This document shows positions 15,602 to 25,449 of a stretch of 64,000 bases of DNA, in pieces; position 1 is the first letter of the stretch; each line of letters begins with the position of its first letter. The DNA is from Kiritimatiellia bacterium (GTDB lineage: Bacteria > Verrucomicrobiota > Kiritimatiellia > CAIVKH01), in the NCBI GenBank assembly GCA_023953695.1, contig JAMLJG010000009.1, positions 1 through 64,000 on the forward strand. The letters run 5' to 3'. The notes beneath the pieces were generated by a model. It was not told the origin of the DNA and ran no database searches. It was given only the letters and a program-made list of their open reading frames with translations. The position numbers and the translations under genes were made by a program.

Positions 15602-17164
15602 TCAGCCGTGCGAGTGGCGCTCAATGACCTTGCGCCCGAAGAACATCAAGCCGAAGCCGAGCAGTCCGAACGGCACCATGTAGAGGAAGTAATACTTGAA
15701 ACCCCAGCCGTCGAGAATATGCCCCAGCCCCCACAGGCCCAGCGACGCTCCAAAATACTGGAAGGAATCAATCAGTCCGGCGGCAAAGCCAGTCATCTTG
15801 CGCCCGCCAATATCCATCGCGGCGGCAGTGCCCAGAATGGAATGCGTGGAGTTCGCGGTGAAACTGATCAAAACAAAGAAGAGCACCGCCATATTCGCGC
15901 TCTTCACAAAGAGGAACGCAAAAAACACAACCGCCGCTTCAATCAGGTACAACCCCGATGCGACCGGCGCGCGACCGCCCGCAAACAGTTTGTCGGAAAT
16001 GATTCCCGAAATCCAGGAACCCGCCGACGCCACAAGCGGAATGAGAAACGCGAGGAACTGGAACTGAACCGACTTCAGATCCGTGCTGAAAACCTCCTGC
16101 ATATAGCGCGGGAACCACTGATCCACCGGCTGGCGCACAGCGCCCGTGCACGCATAGGCCATGGCCACAAGCCACACGGCCGGGTTGCGCAAAATCGCCT
16201 TCAGCGCACTCAACACATCCGCGCGAGTCGCCGCGGCCACTTCCTCGCGCGAGAGCGTGTGCTCCGGGCGCTTGAGTTTGTTTTTCCGCGCGAGGCGGTG
16301 CAGGAAAAGAAAGATGATCACAATAGCCGCCACAAAAATCAGACCCATATCCATCTTGCTGATGACCTGACGGTGATAGAGAAACCCAACGGCAACCGCC
16401 GCGCCGACGAGGATCAGCGCGGTCACAAGGCCGCGTCCCACCCACACATCTTTCGGATTCGGCCCCGCATAGTCTTCAATGTGAAGATAGCCGTGCTCTT
16501 CCGGCGTCTCCTTCACCTCGAACGCCATCGCGATGGCAACAATCGCGCAGATAATGGACGGGCCCCAGAACAGCCACTTCCAGTGCAGCGGATCCACATT
16601 AATCATGCCGAGGATCGTGAAGCCGGCGAGCAGCGCAGGCCCAAACGTGAAGATGCCGAAGCGACCGAGGTTGATCATGAAGCCGAAAATGCCCGCGAAT
16701 CCGCCTCGCTCTGTCTTGGCAAACCACGCCGTCTTGATCTTCGTCATCCCCGGCGCACCGAACGACTGCACATACCCGTCAATACCGCGTATGGCGATGA
16801 ACAGGCCGAGAATACCCCACGCGCTGGCCGCGCCAAAAAGAACATTCAGCACAATCGTGCCAAACGCGCCAATCAACATGGCCCACTTCCCCCCAATTCG
16901 ATCCGTGATCAAACCGTTGATGATCTGACCGAACGCGTAGCAAAGCGTCCATGCCGTGAGAATATTCGACATATCCGAATACGACAAATGAAGTTCGTCG
17001 CTAATGGACTTGTTGGCGATCGAAAGGTTGTACCGACACAGATAGAACGAGGTGTAGAGCAACCCCAGATAGCCCCAATTCAGACCGCGGGTCGGACGGA
17101 AGCCGCGGGGATAATACGGCTTGGCGGGAGGGTCTGCGGTCGGTGATGCGTTTAGGGTTGCCAT
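15602..17164 (-). CDS. MFS transporter, organophosphate:phosphate antiporter (GlpT/UhpT) type
   Basis: The 520-residue protein has about 12 transmembrane helices in two halves with an unusually long charged central loop (RKNKLKRPEHTLSREEVAAATRADV). The N-terminus FYLCRYNLSIANKSI and the block YAFGQIINGLITDRIGGKWAM resemble the organophosphate:phosphate antiporter family (GlpT, UhpT), which exchanges sugar phosphates or glycerol-3-phosphate for phosphate. AAGGAG lies 8 bases upstream of the ATG. It is transcribed away from the glycoside hydrolase gene at 17448, with about 280 bp of shared upstream DNA in which I see no strong site. Substrate is inferred from family only. Confidence 0.88.
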   Translation of the reverse strand: MATLNASPTADPPAKPYYPRGFRPTRGLNWGYLGLLYTSFYLCRYNLSIANKSISDELHLSYSDMSNILTAWTLCYAFGQIINGLITDRIGGKWAMLIGAFGTIVLNVLFGAASAWGILGLFIAIRGIDGYVQSFGAPGMTKIKTAWFAKTERGGFAGIFGFMINLGRFGIFTFGPALLAGFTILGMINVDPLHWKWLFWGPSIICAIVAIAMAFEVKETPEEHGYLHIEDYAGPNPKDVWVGRGLVTALILVGAAVAVGFLYHRQVISKMDMGLIFVAAIVIIFLFLHRLARKNKLKRPEHTLSREEVAAATRADVLSALKAILRNPAVWLVAMAYACTGAVRQPVDQWFPRYMQEVFSTDLKSVQFQFLAFLIPLVASAGSWISGIISDKLFAGGRAPVASGLYLIEAAVVFFAFLFVKSANMAVLFFVLISFTANSTHSILGTAAAMDIGGRKMTGFAAGLIDSFQYFGASLGLWGLGHILDGWGFKYYFLYMVPFGLLGFGLMFFGRKVIERHSHG

Positions 17165-17447
17165 GTTTCTTCTCCTTCACTTTGCGGACACCGCTTCGCG
17201 CAACTCCCAACGCGAGGCTTGCTTTGAAAAGACCGGGACGAGAAGAGCGGCGCGAGCGCGCCACAAAATCGCTGCAGGGGTAGCGAGGCTTCGTTCACGA
17301 CGTCACAGACACTCAAAAGCACAGATCGCTTCATCAACATGGCAATTGCCAGATCATCACCCCAGGCCGTTCTGAGATTCTGGACGATGCCGCGCCGCAT
17401 TGTCAAAAAACTTCTCCACTTTTCTCCGTTGCTGCTAAAGTCCGCGC

Positions 17448-19835
17448 GTGATGTATCTGCGCCACCTCTTCTTGCTCTACGCGCTCTGCTGTGCTTGGCC
17501 CGCGCGCGCCGCAATTCTCGAATCGTTCCGCTACGCCAACGAAGGCCAACTCGCGGCGGCGTGGCGCGCCATGGGAGGCGCGCCGGACGCTCAAAATGCA
17601 ACCGATGGCGTCGCGTTCCTTTGCCCGTTCGACCAGGATCGCGATCGGGTGTATTGGGACCACACCGCAAACCTCGACCTCTCCCGCTTCACCTCTATCG
17701 AACTCGATCTCACCTGCGACCGACCCGAAGCGCTGCGCGCGTTCATGATCTATTTCAAAAGCGGAAATGGCTGGTTCGTCGCGAGTCAGCCGATGAAGGC
17801 CGGCGGGCGGCAGCGCCTCGTATTTTCCAAACAGGCCTTCACCGCAGAGGGCAACCCAACGGGATGGAATCGCATCGAGGCCATTCGCATCTCGCCCTGG
17901 CGCGGCTCACCCGTGCGCGCGCGACTCGTCCTCCATCAGCTCGAAGCGCGCACCGACCAGCTCTTTCTCATTCAATCCGTCTCCTCTGCCCCCAACGCCG
18001 CAGAACGAGCTGTGGCCGAACGCGCCACCGAGCGAATGAGCAGTTGGCTCCGCGGCGCGGGCATCCCTCACGCAATTCTGCGCGAAGACCAGCTCGCCGC
18101 AGACAAGCTCGCAGGCAGCAAACTCCTCATCCTCCCCTACAATGCGCGCCCCACCGCCCCGCAACTCGCTCTCTATCGGAAACACCTCGCCGCAGGCGGA
18201 AAGCTCATCGTCTGCTATAGCCAAAGTGAGGAGCTGGCGAAAATGATGGGCGTCACGCTGGGCGAAGCCATCTCGCACCGCGAACCGGGACGCCTCGCCG
18301 GATTCCGATTCGAGAACCCCAACGCGCTACATGTGCCCCCTACGGTCTATCAACAATCGTGGGGCCTCCGCATCGCGCAACCGCAGAAAGGGCGCGGCCG
18401 CGTCATCGCAAACTGGATCAACGCAAACGGCGCACCGCAACCCGAACCCGCATGGATTTCCACCGATGCCGGATTTTGGATGACACACATCCTCCTCGAT
18501 GACGACCGCGCAGGCAAAGAACAACTCCTCACCGGCCTCATCGGCTCGCTCGATCCCTCTATCTGGGCCACCGCTGCGCGCGCGGCCGCCGCAACTTGCG
18601 GGAAAATTGACGGATTCGGCAGCCTGCGCGACACCGTGGAAGGCATCGCCAAACTCGCGCACGGCCACCCCGATCGTGTCGGCATCAACGCCCTTCTTAA
18701 CCAGGCCGAGCGCGAGCAGCAACAGCTCAACAACCACCTCGCCAACGGCCAATTCGTCGCTGCAACCGAACAAGCGCGCGAAATCCGAAAACTCCTCACC
18801 CTCGCCTACAGCCGCGCTCAACGCCCACCCGAAAAGGAGACGCGCGCCATCTGGGACCACGACGGCGTCGGCTGGTATCCCGGCGACTGGAATCGCACCA
18901 TGCGCGAACTCAAAGCCGCAGGCATCAACACCATTTTTGTCAACACCCTCTGGGCGGGCCTCGCCCACTATCCCAGCAAAACCGTCCCCGGCTCGTTCAC
19001 CCTCAGAAAATATGGCGATCAAATGCAGGCCGCGCTCGACGCCGCGCGCGCGAACGGAATCGCCATCCACGCGTGGGTCGTCCTCTGGTACATCGGCAAC
19101 GCGCCCCCCGAGTTCCAGGCCAAACTTCGCAAAGAAGGCCGACTCCAACAGAGTGCGAATGGAACCCCGGAAGCCTGGCTCAACCCCGCGCTCCCCGAAA
19201 ACCAACGCTACATGCTCAGCGCCATCGAAGAACTCGCCCGCAACTACCCCGTGGACGGAATCCACCTCGATTACATCCGCTTCCCCTCCGCAAACGCCGA
19301 TTTCTCACCCGCCAGCCGACGCCTTTTCGAGGAATGGTATGGCCGAAAAATCGTCACATGGCCCAGCGCCGTCCAAAGCGGCGCGCCCCAAGCCGAGTTC
19401 CGCCGCTGGCGCGCGGGCCTCATAACCGACTTTGTCCGCACCCTCCGCAAGTCCCTCAAAGGCACAAATCCTAAAACGAAGCTTTCTGCCGCCGTCTGGG
19501 GCGGCTATCCAGACACAATTCCTTCAATCGGGCAGGATTGGGGGCTGTGGCTGCGCAACGATCTCCTCGATTTCGTCGCGCCGATGAACTATTCTGAAGA
19601 CACGTACAAGTTCTCCGCGCTCACCCAGAAGCAGCTCGACCTCTCCAACGCGAAGGGCCGCATCCTCCCCGGCATCGGCGTCACCGCGGCAGAAAGCCAG
19701 TTGCGTCCCGACCAAGTTGTCGAACAAATCGCCATCGCGCGCCGCCTGGGCGCGCCCGGCTTCGCGCTCTACAAGCTCAGCCAAACCATGCGCCAGGAAA
19801 CACTCCCGCTTCTGAGCGAAGGCGCGATCCGCTAA
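17448..19835 (+). CDS. Secreted GH10-like (GHL10/DUF187) glycoside hydrolase
   Basis: A signal peptide (MMYLRHLFLLYALCCAWPARA) is followed by a beta-sandwich region (about 25-170) resembling carbohydrate-binding modules, then a glutaminase-like region (about 180-300, KLLILPYNARPTAPQ, GGKLIVCYSQ). Residues of about 460-790 form a TIM barrel of the GHL10 type: ETRAIWDHDG, INTIFVNTLWAG, AIHAWVVLWYIG, VDGIHLDYIRFP and LDFVAPMNYSED. The LDYIRFP motif with its Asp is diagnostic of this family, whose characterised members act on exopolysaccharide. At 795 residues it is longer than the barrel alone. Substrate is unknown. The gene is monocistronic by position. Confidence 0.85.
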   Translation: MMYLRHLFLLYALCCAWPARAAILESFRYANEGQLAAAWRAMGGAPDAQNATDGVAFLCPFDQDRDRVYWDHTANLDLSRFTSIELDLTCDRPEALRAFMIYFKSGNGWFVASQPMKAGGRQRLVFSKQAFTAEGNPTGWNRIEAIRISPWRGSPVRARLVLHQLEARTDQLFLIQSVSSAPNAAERAVAERATERMSSWLRGAGIPHAILREDQLAADKLAGSKLLILPYNARPTAPQLALYRKHLAAGGKLIVCYSQSEELAKMMGVTLGEAISHREPGRLAGFRFENPNALHVPPTVYQQSWGLRIAQPQKGRGRVIANWINANGAPQPEPAWISTDAGFWMTHILLDDDRAGKEQLLTGLIGSLDPSIWATAARAAAATCGKIDGFGSLRDTVEGIAKLAHGHPDRVGINALLNQAEREQQQLNNHLANGQFVAATEQAREIRKLLTLAYSRAQRPPEKETRAIWDHDGVGWYPGDWNRTMRELKAAGINTIFVNTLWAGLAHYPSKTVPGSFTLRKYGDQMQAALDAARANGIAIHAWVVLWYIGNAPPEFQAKLRKEGRLQQSANGTPEAWLNPALPENQRYMLSAIEELARNYPVDGIHLDYIRFPSANADFSPASRRLFEEWYGRKIVTWPSAVQSGAPQAEFRRWRAGLITDFVRTLRKSLKGTNPKTKLSAAVWGGYPDTIPSIGQDWGLWLRNDLLDFVAPMNYSEDTYKFSALTQKQLDLSNAKGRILPGIGVTAAESQLRPDQVVEQIAIARRLGAPGFALYKLSQTMRQETLPLLSEGAIR

Positions 19836-19953
19836 GATCCGCGACTAACCCACAGGAACTTGCCAGCCCGCGATGCAAAAGGCTTTTCATTCCGCCGCAC
19901 CACACCTATCCTCGTGACACTTTTCGCAACGCTGTTAATGTCAGGAGAAACCC

Positions 19954-20694
19954 GTGGCCGCAAAGAGGACGACAAAGCCCAAACCCGCCTTCCGACGCAT
20001 CATGCTGAAGCTGAGCGGAGAAGCATTCCAAAACGCTCAAACAGGCGAAAGCCTTGACCCCGAAATCCTCCAATCCGTCGCCGCGCAAATCAAACGGGTC
20101 CGCGCACTCGGCGTCCAGATCGCCATCGTCGTCGGTGGCGGCAACATCTTCCGAGGCATCACCGGCGAACGATGCGGCGTGGATCGCACCACCGGCGACT
20201 ACATGGGCATGCTCGCCACCGTCATCAACTCGCTCGCGCTGCAATCCGCCCTCGAAGCCGTCGGCATCCACACCCGCGTCCTCACCGCCATCAATATGCC
20301 CGCCGTCGCCGAACCCATGATCCGCCGCCGCGCCATGCGCCACCTCGAAAAAGACCGCGTCGTCATCTTCGCCGCAGGCACCGGAAACCCCTATTTCTCA
20401 ACCGACAGCGCCGCCGCACTCCGCGCCAGCGAGATCGGCGCCGACGCCCTCTTCAAAGCGACCAAAGTGGACGGCGTCTATACCGCGGACCCCAAGAAAG
20501 ACCCCACCGCCAAGCGCTACACCAAACTCACCTATCTCGAAGCCCTCACCAAGCAGCTCAAAGTGATGGACGCCGCCGCCTTCTCGCTCTGCATGGAGAA
20601 CAAAATCCCCATCCTCGTGTTCAACTTCTTCAAAGAAAACGAAATCCTGCGCGCCGCATCCGGAAAACCCGTCGGCACGTTGGTCACGGAGTAA
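19954..20694 (+). CDS. pyrH: UMP kinase
   Basis: Bacterial UMP kinase of the amino-acid kinase fold, 246 residues. It phosphorylates UMP to UDP in the cytoplasm. Visible motifs are MLKLSGEAF (phosphate loop), [10 protein letters not shown], the uridylate-binding [33 protein letters not shown] and [10 protein letters not shown]. Translation begins at a GTG (19954) with AGGAG 9 bases upstream. The frr gene follows after 7 bases, the common pyrH-frr arrangement. Confidence 0.97.
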   Translation: MAAKRTTKPKPAFRRIMLKLSGEAFQNAQTGESLDPEILQSVAAQIKRVRALGVQIAIVVGGGNIFRGITGERCGVDRTTGDYMGMLATVINSLALQSALEAVGIHTRVLTAINMPAVAEPMIRRRAMRHLEKDRVVIFAAGTGNPYFSTDSAAALRASEIGADALFKATKVDGVYTADPKKDPTAKRYTKLTYLEALTKQLKVMDAAAFSLCMENKIPILVFNFFKENEILRAASGKPVGTLVTE

Positions 20695-20701
20695 ATAGAT
20701 C

Positions 20702-21265
20702 ATGGAATCCATTGACGAAATCCTGCTCGACGCCGAAGAAAAAATGGAGAAATCCACGCTCCACCTCCACCAGGAACTCTCCGGCCTCCGCACCGGCAAA
20801 GCCTCACCCGCCCTTGTCGAAAACATCGGCGTGGAATACTACGGCGCCATCACGCGCCTCCGCGAACTCGCCGGAATCGCCACCCCCGAACCCCGCCTCA
20901 TCGTCATCAACCCCTTCGACCCTACCGCGCGCGACGCCATCTGTCGCGCCATCCTCGCCGCCAACGTCGGCGTCACCCCCATGGACGATGGCCGCGTCAT
21001 CCGCATCCCCATCCCCGAGCTCAGCGAAGAGCGCCGCAAAGACCTCGTCAAAGTCGCCAAGCGCGTCGCCGAAGAAGCCCGCATCGCCGTCCGCGCTGCC
21101 CGCCGCGACGCCAACGAATTCACCAAAACGCTCCAAAAGAACGCGAAAGCCACCGAAGACGAACGCGACCGCACCATCGAGGAAATCCAGAAACTTACCG
21201 ACGCCTACATCAAGAAAATTGACGACCAGGTCGCCGCCAAAGAGAAAGACATCCTCACCGTCTAG
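20702..21265 (+). CDS. frr: Ribosome recycling factor
   Basis: At 187 residues this is the standard RRF length. RRF works with EF-G to split post-termination ribosomes. Conserved blocks include MEKSTLHLHQELSGLRTGKA, YYGAITRLRELA, DPTARDAICRAI, IRIPIPELSEERRKDLVK and RAARRDANEF. It lies 7 bases after pyrH and is clearly in the same operon. Its stop codon is followed directly by the remains of an IS1380-type element. Confidence 0.97.
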   Translation: MESIDEILLDAEEKMEKSTLHLHQELSGLRTGKASPALVENIGVEYYGAITRLRELAGIATPEPRLIVINPFDPTARDAICRAILAANVGVTPMDDGRVIRIPIPELSEERRKDLVKVAKRVAEEARIAVRAARRDANEFTKTLQKNAKATEDERDRTIEEIQKLTDAYIKKIDDQVAAKEKDILTV

Positions 21266-22730
21266 CCCGGATATTTCACTCAACCGACAATAAATAGTGG
21301 CGATGTCCTTCTAAGCTGTTATTATACAGCCACTTACCAACAATAAGCGAAGGAGCATCGCCATGACAATTTGTACCGCTAAATAGCTTTCGTTTCCAGG
21401 CATTTTGCGCAGGAAAGTTCAGGCCGATTTCCAAGGGGTGATGTCTCCAGTGATGGTGGGGTTCTCTTGCTGCGCCAAATGGATCGACGCTTGAAGCTGA
21501 CGGCTCAACTCGCCGAACGATTGCCCGATGCCCGTGACCCGAACGCATGCGAGCATGCGATGGTGGATCTGTTGCGGCAACGCATCTACGGGATCGCGCT
21601 GGGCTACGAGGACGGAAACGATCATCTCCGGCTTCGCCAAGACGTGGCGCTGCAGACGGCCGTCGAGCGCGTGAATGAGTTGGCCAGTCCGTCGACGTTG
21701 TCCCGCTGGGAGAACCGAGCGGATCGCAAGACGGCGGTGCTCGTCCATGAGTTGCTCGTCGAACAGTTCATCGCCTCGTACAAGCGGGCACCCAAGGATC
21801 TCATTCTGGATTTCGATGCGACCGATGACGCCGTGCACGGCAAACAGGAAGGCCGATTCTTTCACGGATACTACGACCAGTACTGCTTCCTGCCGTTGTA
21901 TGTCTTTTGTGGAACGCAGTTGTTGGTCAGCTACCTGCGGCCGAGCAACGTGGATCCGGCGCGACATGCGTGGGCGGTGCTGAAGCTGTTGGTCGTGCGC
22001 CTTCGGCAGGCGTGGCCGGAGGTGAAGATCATCGTGCGGGGCGACAGCGGGTTCTGTCGTTGGCGGATGATGCGGTGGTGCGACCGGCACGACGTGCTCT
22101 ACGTGCTGGGATTGGCGCAAAACACACGACTCAATGCCCTGGCCAGCAAGCATCTGAAGCGGGCCGAACGAGAACACCACAAGACCGGCCGGGCCAGCGC
22201 TTCTTCAAAGAGTTCCGGTATGCGGCCCAGACGTGGGACCGAAAGCGGCGCGTGATCCTGCGCGCGGAACATACGGACAAGGGCAGCAACCCGCGGTACA
22301 TTGTCACGAACATGGACGACGATGCCTCCCATCTCTACGACACGGTCTACTGCGCGCGCGGGGAGATGGAGAACCGAATCAAGGAGCAGCAGTTGGATCT
22401 GTTCAGCGACCGAACCAGTTGTTCGAAGTGGTGGGCCAACCAGTTCCGCTTGCTGCTGTCGAGTCTGGCGTACGTGTTGGTGGAGTCGATCCGTCGTGTG
22501 GCGCTGCAGAAGACGGAGCTGGCCCGCGCTACATGCGGCACGATCCGGTTGAAGCTGCTGAAGATCGGCGCGGTGCTTTTGCGCAACACGCGCCGCGTCC
22601 GCTTGCATCTATCCAGCGCGTTCCCCCACCGCGAACTCTTCCACTTGGTCTGCCAGCGTCTTTCGACGGCCTGATCCCACGGTGTGCTGTCCCCGGCACC
22701 GGAAAAACAACGGGGGTAAGGGGGAGTCTG
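21266..22730 (+). mobile_element. Degenerate IS1380-family insertion sequence (boundaries approximate)
   Basis: A broken IS1380-type transposase sits immediately downstream of frr. The left non-coding part contains an imperfect inverted repeat (TGGCGATGTCCTT near 21298, AAGGAGCATCGCCA near 21350) flanking an AT-rich hairpin. I could not identify matching terminal inverted repeats or a target duplication, so both ends are estimates; the right end may be truncated. Outside the coding remnant I see nothing else in this stretch. Confidence 0.6.
21363..22674 (+). pseudogene. IS1380-family transposase, disrupted by a stop and two frameshifts
   Basis: The reading starts at the ATG at 21363 (MTICTAK), meets TAG at 21384, continues in frame as LSFPGILRRKVQADFQG, shifts frame near 21438 to GDVSSDGGVLLLRQMDRRLK, stays open through the DDE-type core (LILDFDATDDAVHGKQEG and VKIIVRGDSGFCRW), then shifts again near 22190 to FFKEFRYAAQTWDRKRRVI...GEMENRIKEQQLDLF (read in parts). 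The catalytic Asp, Asp and Glu positions of the IS1380 RNase H-like fold are all still recognisable across the frames. Three separate lesions rule out a functional single product, and a programmed frameshift is not the usual IS1380 strategy. Confidence 0.85.
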
Positions 22731-22866
22731 CTCAAAATCGATCATGTCGGACTTTTGCGCCACTTCTCACCCACCACAAGAACACCTTTGCGCCTCTCGC
22801 GCCTCTTCGTGCTTACTCATGCAATATGCGGGCTAGCCCCGCGCCCGAGCTCCGCGCGCAGCCCAC

Positions 22867-22913
22867 TTCCAACCCTTGGAAGTCGCCGCGCGCAATTCTT
22901 CCAATCGTTGGAA
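22867..22913. repeat. Phased palindrome cluster 2 (TTCCA-N5-TGGAA), upstream of O-acetylation genes
   Basis: Copy 1 at 22867-22881 is TTCCAACCCTTGGAA (extended ACTTCC...GGAAGT), copy 2 at 22899-22913 is TTCCAATCGTTGGAA. Start-to-start distance is 32 bp. The second copy ends 47 bases before the ATG at 22961. The rest of the 286-bp gap from 22675 shows nothing else I can name. Confidence 0.8.
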
Positions 22914-22960
22914 ATTCGGTTGCTCGACCCAACCGCTTTGCGCTTTAGTGCGCCTGTCCG

Positions 22961-24022
22961 ATGAAAACTCACGTGTGGATTTCAACCCTGGTCTTCCTCG
23001 CCGCGCTCGGCGGCGCAGAGATCGCCGCGCGCCGGATGCTGCCGGTCGTCCCCGCGGCGGAAGACGTCCCGCGCAACCCCTATCGCTTTCGCGGCTGGCC
23101 CGAGTACATCCGGCTCGACCCCGCGCCCACCGGAACCGCGCGCATCATTCTCATTTCCAACTCGCAAGCCTACGCAGGCGAAATCCCGGAGCGGCGCATC
23201 TATCCAGACAAACTCGAACGCGCACTCACCGCGAAGCATATCGGCGGATACGAACGCATCGAAGTGCTGAACTGGTCCTTCGACGGCGTGACGTCCATCG
23301 AGCTGATGTTGATGGCCGCGCGACTGCACAACGAATCGCCTGACCTCGTGATCGCCGCGATCGGCGCGGCGGACTTCAGCTCCTTCAATCTCACCCGACC
23401 CCTCTCGCAAACACGCACCGACCTGCCCCGCCTCGCCTCGCGCGAGCGCATCTGGCGCGTCTTGCCACACGCGTTCAAAAAGCGACACGTGCGGCTGGAA
23501 GATTGGCTGACCTACGCCGCCTGGGATCGCCTCGCGCTGCTGCGCTTCCGCGATTTTGCATGGTCGTGGCTCGACGAAATGTGGAGCGGAGTGCAAACGG
23601 GCCTCTATTCGCCCGGCGTCAACTACCACCCCTGGCGGCTCGCCTCTGTGAAAAAGCGCGGAAGCCTCGGCAGCCCGCCCTGGCTCAAACGCGGCGCATT
23701 CGAGGTGACCTACACGCCCGAGGCGCGCGTCCTGCTGGAGGAATATCTCGATGCGCTCCAGGCAATCCCCGCGCGCCGCCTGCTGGTGATCGCAACACCC
23801 CACCAATTGCCGCCAACCGATCCGCTTTATGCGCCGGACCAGCTGTTCCTGAAAGACCTCCGCGAGCTCGCGGCAAAACGCGGCCTCTTATTTTGGGACG
23901 ATAGCGCCCTGTTTCCGCCTAGCGCATTTTTCGACGGTCTCCACTTCAAGGCGGATTTCCACCAGTACTATTGTGATCGGCTGATGGAGCGACTCCCACA
24001 ACTGTTCGAGGACGGGCGCTGA
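22961..24022 (+). CDS. SGNH-fold hydrolase-like protein, AlgJ/AlgX-like partner of MBOAT acyltransferase
   Basis: An N-terminal hydrophobic anchor or signal (VWISTLVFLAALGGAEIAA) precedes an SGNH-like fold. ILISNSQAYAGE places a serine at the GDSL position, GAADFSSF is near the oxyanion region, and DGLHFKADFHQYY supplies the C-terminal Asp/His pair. The next gene starts 2 bases after the stop codon and encodes an MBOAT protein, so this is the periplasmic partner of an alginate-type O-acetylation machine, as AlgJ/AlgX are to AlgI. Which polymer is acetylated is not shown. Palindrome cluster 2 lies just upstream. Confidence 0.72.
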   Translation: MKTHVWISTLVFLAALGGAEIAARRMLPVVPAAEDVPRNPYRFRGWPEYIRLDPAPTGTARIILISNSQAYAGEIPERRIYPDKLERALTAKHIGGYERIEVLNWSFDGVTSIELMLMAARLHNESPDLVIAAIGAADFSSFNLTRPLSQTRTDLPRLASRERIWRVLPHAFKKRHVRLEDWLTYAAWDRLALLRFRDFAWSWLDEMWSGVQTGLYSPGVNYHPWRLASVKKRGSLGSPPWLKRGAFEVTYTPEARVLLEEYLDALQAIPARRLLVIATPHQLPPTDPLYAPDQLFLKDLRELAAKRGLLFWDDSALFPPSAFFDGLHFKADFHQYYCDRLMERLPQLFEDGR

Positions 24023-24024
24023 CC

Positions 24025-25449
24025 ATGTGGTTCAATACCTATACCTACGCGCTCTTCTTGGCCATCGTGCTCCCGCTCTACAGCATTCTCTCGCTGCGCG
24101 GGCGACAAGTGATGCTGCTGATCGCCAGCTACGTCTTCTACTGCTGGGAACTTCCATATTATGGCGGCTTGCTTGCGATTTCCACGCTGCTCGACTACGC
24201 GATGGGCATCCTCATCGAGCGCGCTGAAAAACCCGGCATGCGCAAGCTCTGGCTGGGCCTAAGCCTCGCGGGCAACCTCGGCATGCTGGGCCTCTTCAAA
24301 TACGCCGACTTCTTTGCGTGGAACATCGTGGGTATCGGCCGCCTGCTCGGCTTCAATGCGCACTGGGAGCCGCTCGGTTTCATCCTGCCCGCGGGCATCT
24401 CGTTCTACACATTCCAGACCATCAGCTACACCTTCCAAGTTTATCGCCGCCAATATCCGGCCGAACGCAATGTGGTCAACTTCGCCCTCTACGTCTCGTT
24501 CTTCCCGCAGCTCGTCGCGGGGCCGATCGAGCGCGCAACGAATCTGCTGCCGCAGCTAAAATCGCTCTCTGCGCTCCGCCTCGAAAATATCCGCGCGGGC
24601 CTGGCGCGCATCCTGATCGGACTGTTTCGCAAAATGGTCATCGCCGATCGCGCGGCCATTGTCGTCAACGGCGTCTTCGGAAACCCCGACGCCTGCTCGC
24701 CCGGCGTCGCATGGCTCGGCCTGGCGTGCTTCTATGTGCAGCTCTACTTCGACTTCGCGGGCTATGCCGATATGGCGATCGGATCGGCTCGCATATTGGG
24801 TGTCAACTTGATGGAGAACTTCCGCCGACCGCTCATGGCCGTGAATTTCACCGATTGGTGGAACCGCTGGCACATGACGCTGACGGGATGGTTTCGCGAC
24901 TATCTCTTCAATTCCCTCGGCGGCTTCCGACACGGCAACGGGCGGGCAATTGTAAACGCTGTGATCGTCCTCTTCCTTTGCGGCCTCTGGCACGGCGCGC
25001 GGTGGAATTTCGTGATGTGGGGACTCTGGAGCGCCTCGATGCTCGTCTCCTACTACGCGATTCGCGCGTTCTTGCGGAAGCGCGGCATCCGCACGCGAAA
25101 GAGCAATAAAGTTACAGTGGGCGTCGTGGGCAGCCACGCGCTGATGTTTGTTCTCAACCTGATCGGTATCATCTTCTTTCGCTCGGCCGATATGGCGGCA
25201 ATCGGCTCCATGCTTCGCGCGTTACTCGGCTTCAACGGAGCGTCAGGGTTCCCGCCCTATCTTTGGTTCTTCGTCTTCATCATCATGGGCTGGTACATCG
25301 TCGAGTTCGCCCAGGAATACCTGAACCTCAACGCGCGCTGGGCGCGTTTGCCGGGTTGGCTCCGTGCGCTGGGATGGGCCGCGCTCCTCGTTATCGTCGC
25401 CCTCGGCTCGGTCAATCTGCAGACGCCATATCTCTACTTCCAATTCTGA
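24025..25449 (+). CDS. MBOAT-family O-acyltransferase (AlgI-like)
   Basis: The 474-residue polytopic protein matches the AlgI/PatA branch of membrane-bound O-acyltransferases. VAGPIERATNLLPQL and LYFDFAGYADMAIGSARILG are typical, as is NFTDWWNRWHMTLTGWFRDYLFNSLGG, and the catalytic histidine lies in LCGLWHGARWNFVMWG. It would pass acetyl groups across the inner membrane for O-acetylation of an exported polysaccharide together with the SGNH protein upstream. No alginate polymerase genes are in the window, so an alginate link is not implied. The 3' end overlaps the convergent mutY by 16 bases. Confidence 0.9.
   Translation: MWFNTYTYALFLAIVLPLYSILSLRGRQVMLLIASYVFYCWELPYYGGLLAISTLLDYAMGILIERAEKPGMRKLWLGLSLAGNLGMLGLFKYADFFAWNIVGIGRLLGFNAHWEPLGFILPAGISFYTFQTISYTFQVYRRQYPAERNVVNFALYVSFFPQLVAGPIERATNLLPQLKSLSALRLENIRAGLARILIGLFRKMVIADRAAIVVNGVFGNPDACSPGVAWLGLACFYVQLYFDFAGYADMAIGSARILGVNLMENFRRPLMAVNFTDWWNRWHMTLTGWFRDYLFNSLGGFRHGNGRAIVNAVIVLFLCGLWHGARWNFVMWGLWSASMLVSYYAIRAFLRKRGIRTRKSNKVTVGVVGSHALMFVLNLIGIIFFRSADMAAIGSMLRALLGFNGASGFPPYLWFFVFIIMGWYIVEFAQEYLNLNARWARLPGWLRALGWAALLVIVALGSVNLQTPYLYFQF

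Noticed and set aside
15608..17146. 512-codon open frame on the plus strand
   Set aside because: Antisense to the MFS transporter; Arg/His-rich translation typical of reversed GC-rich code.
22180..22200. Programmed translational frameshift in the transposase
   Set aside because: There is no slippery heptamer, and two other lesions exist in the same gene.
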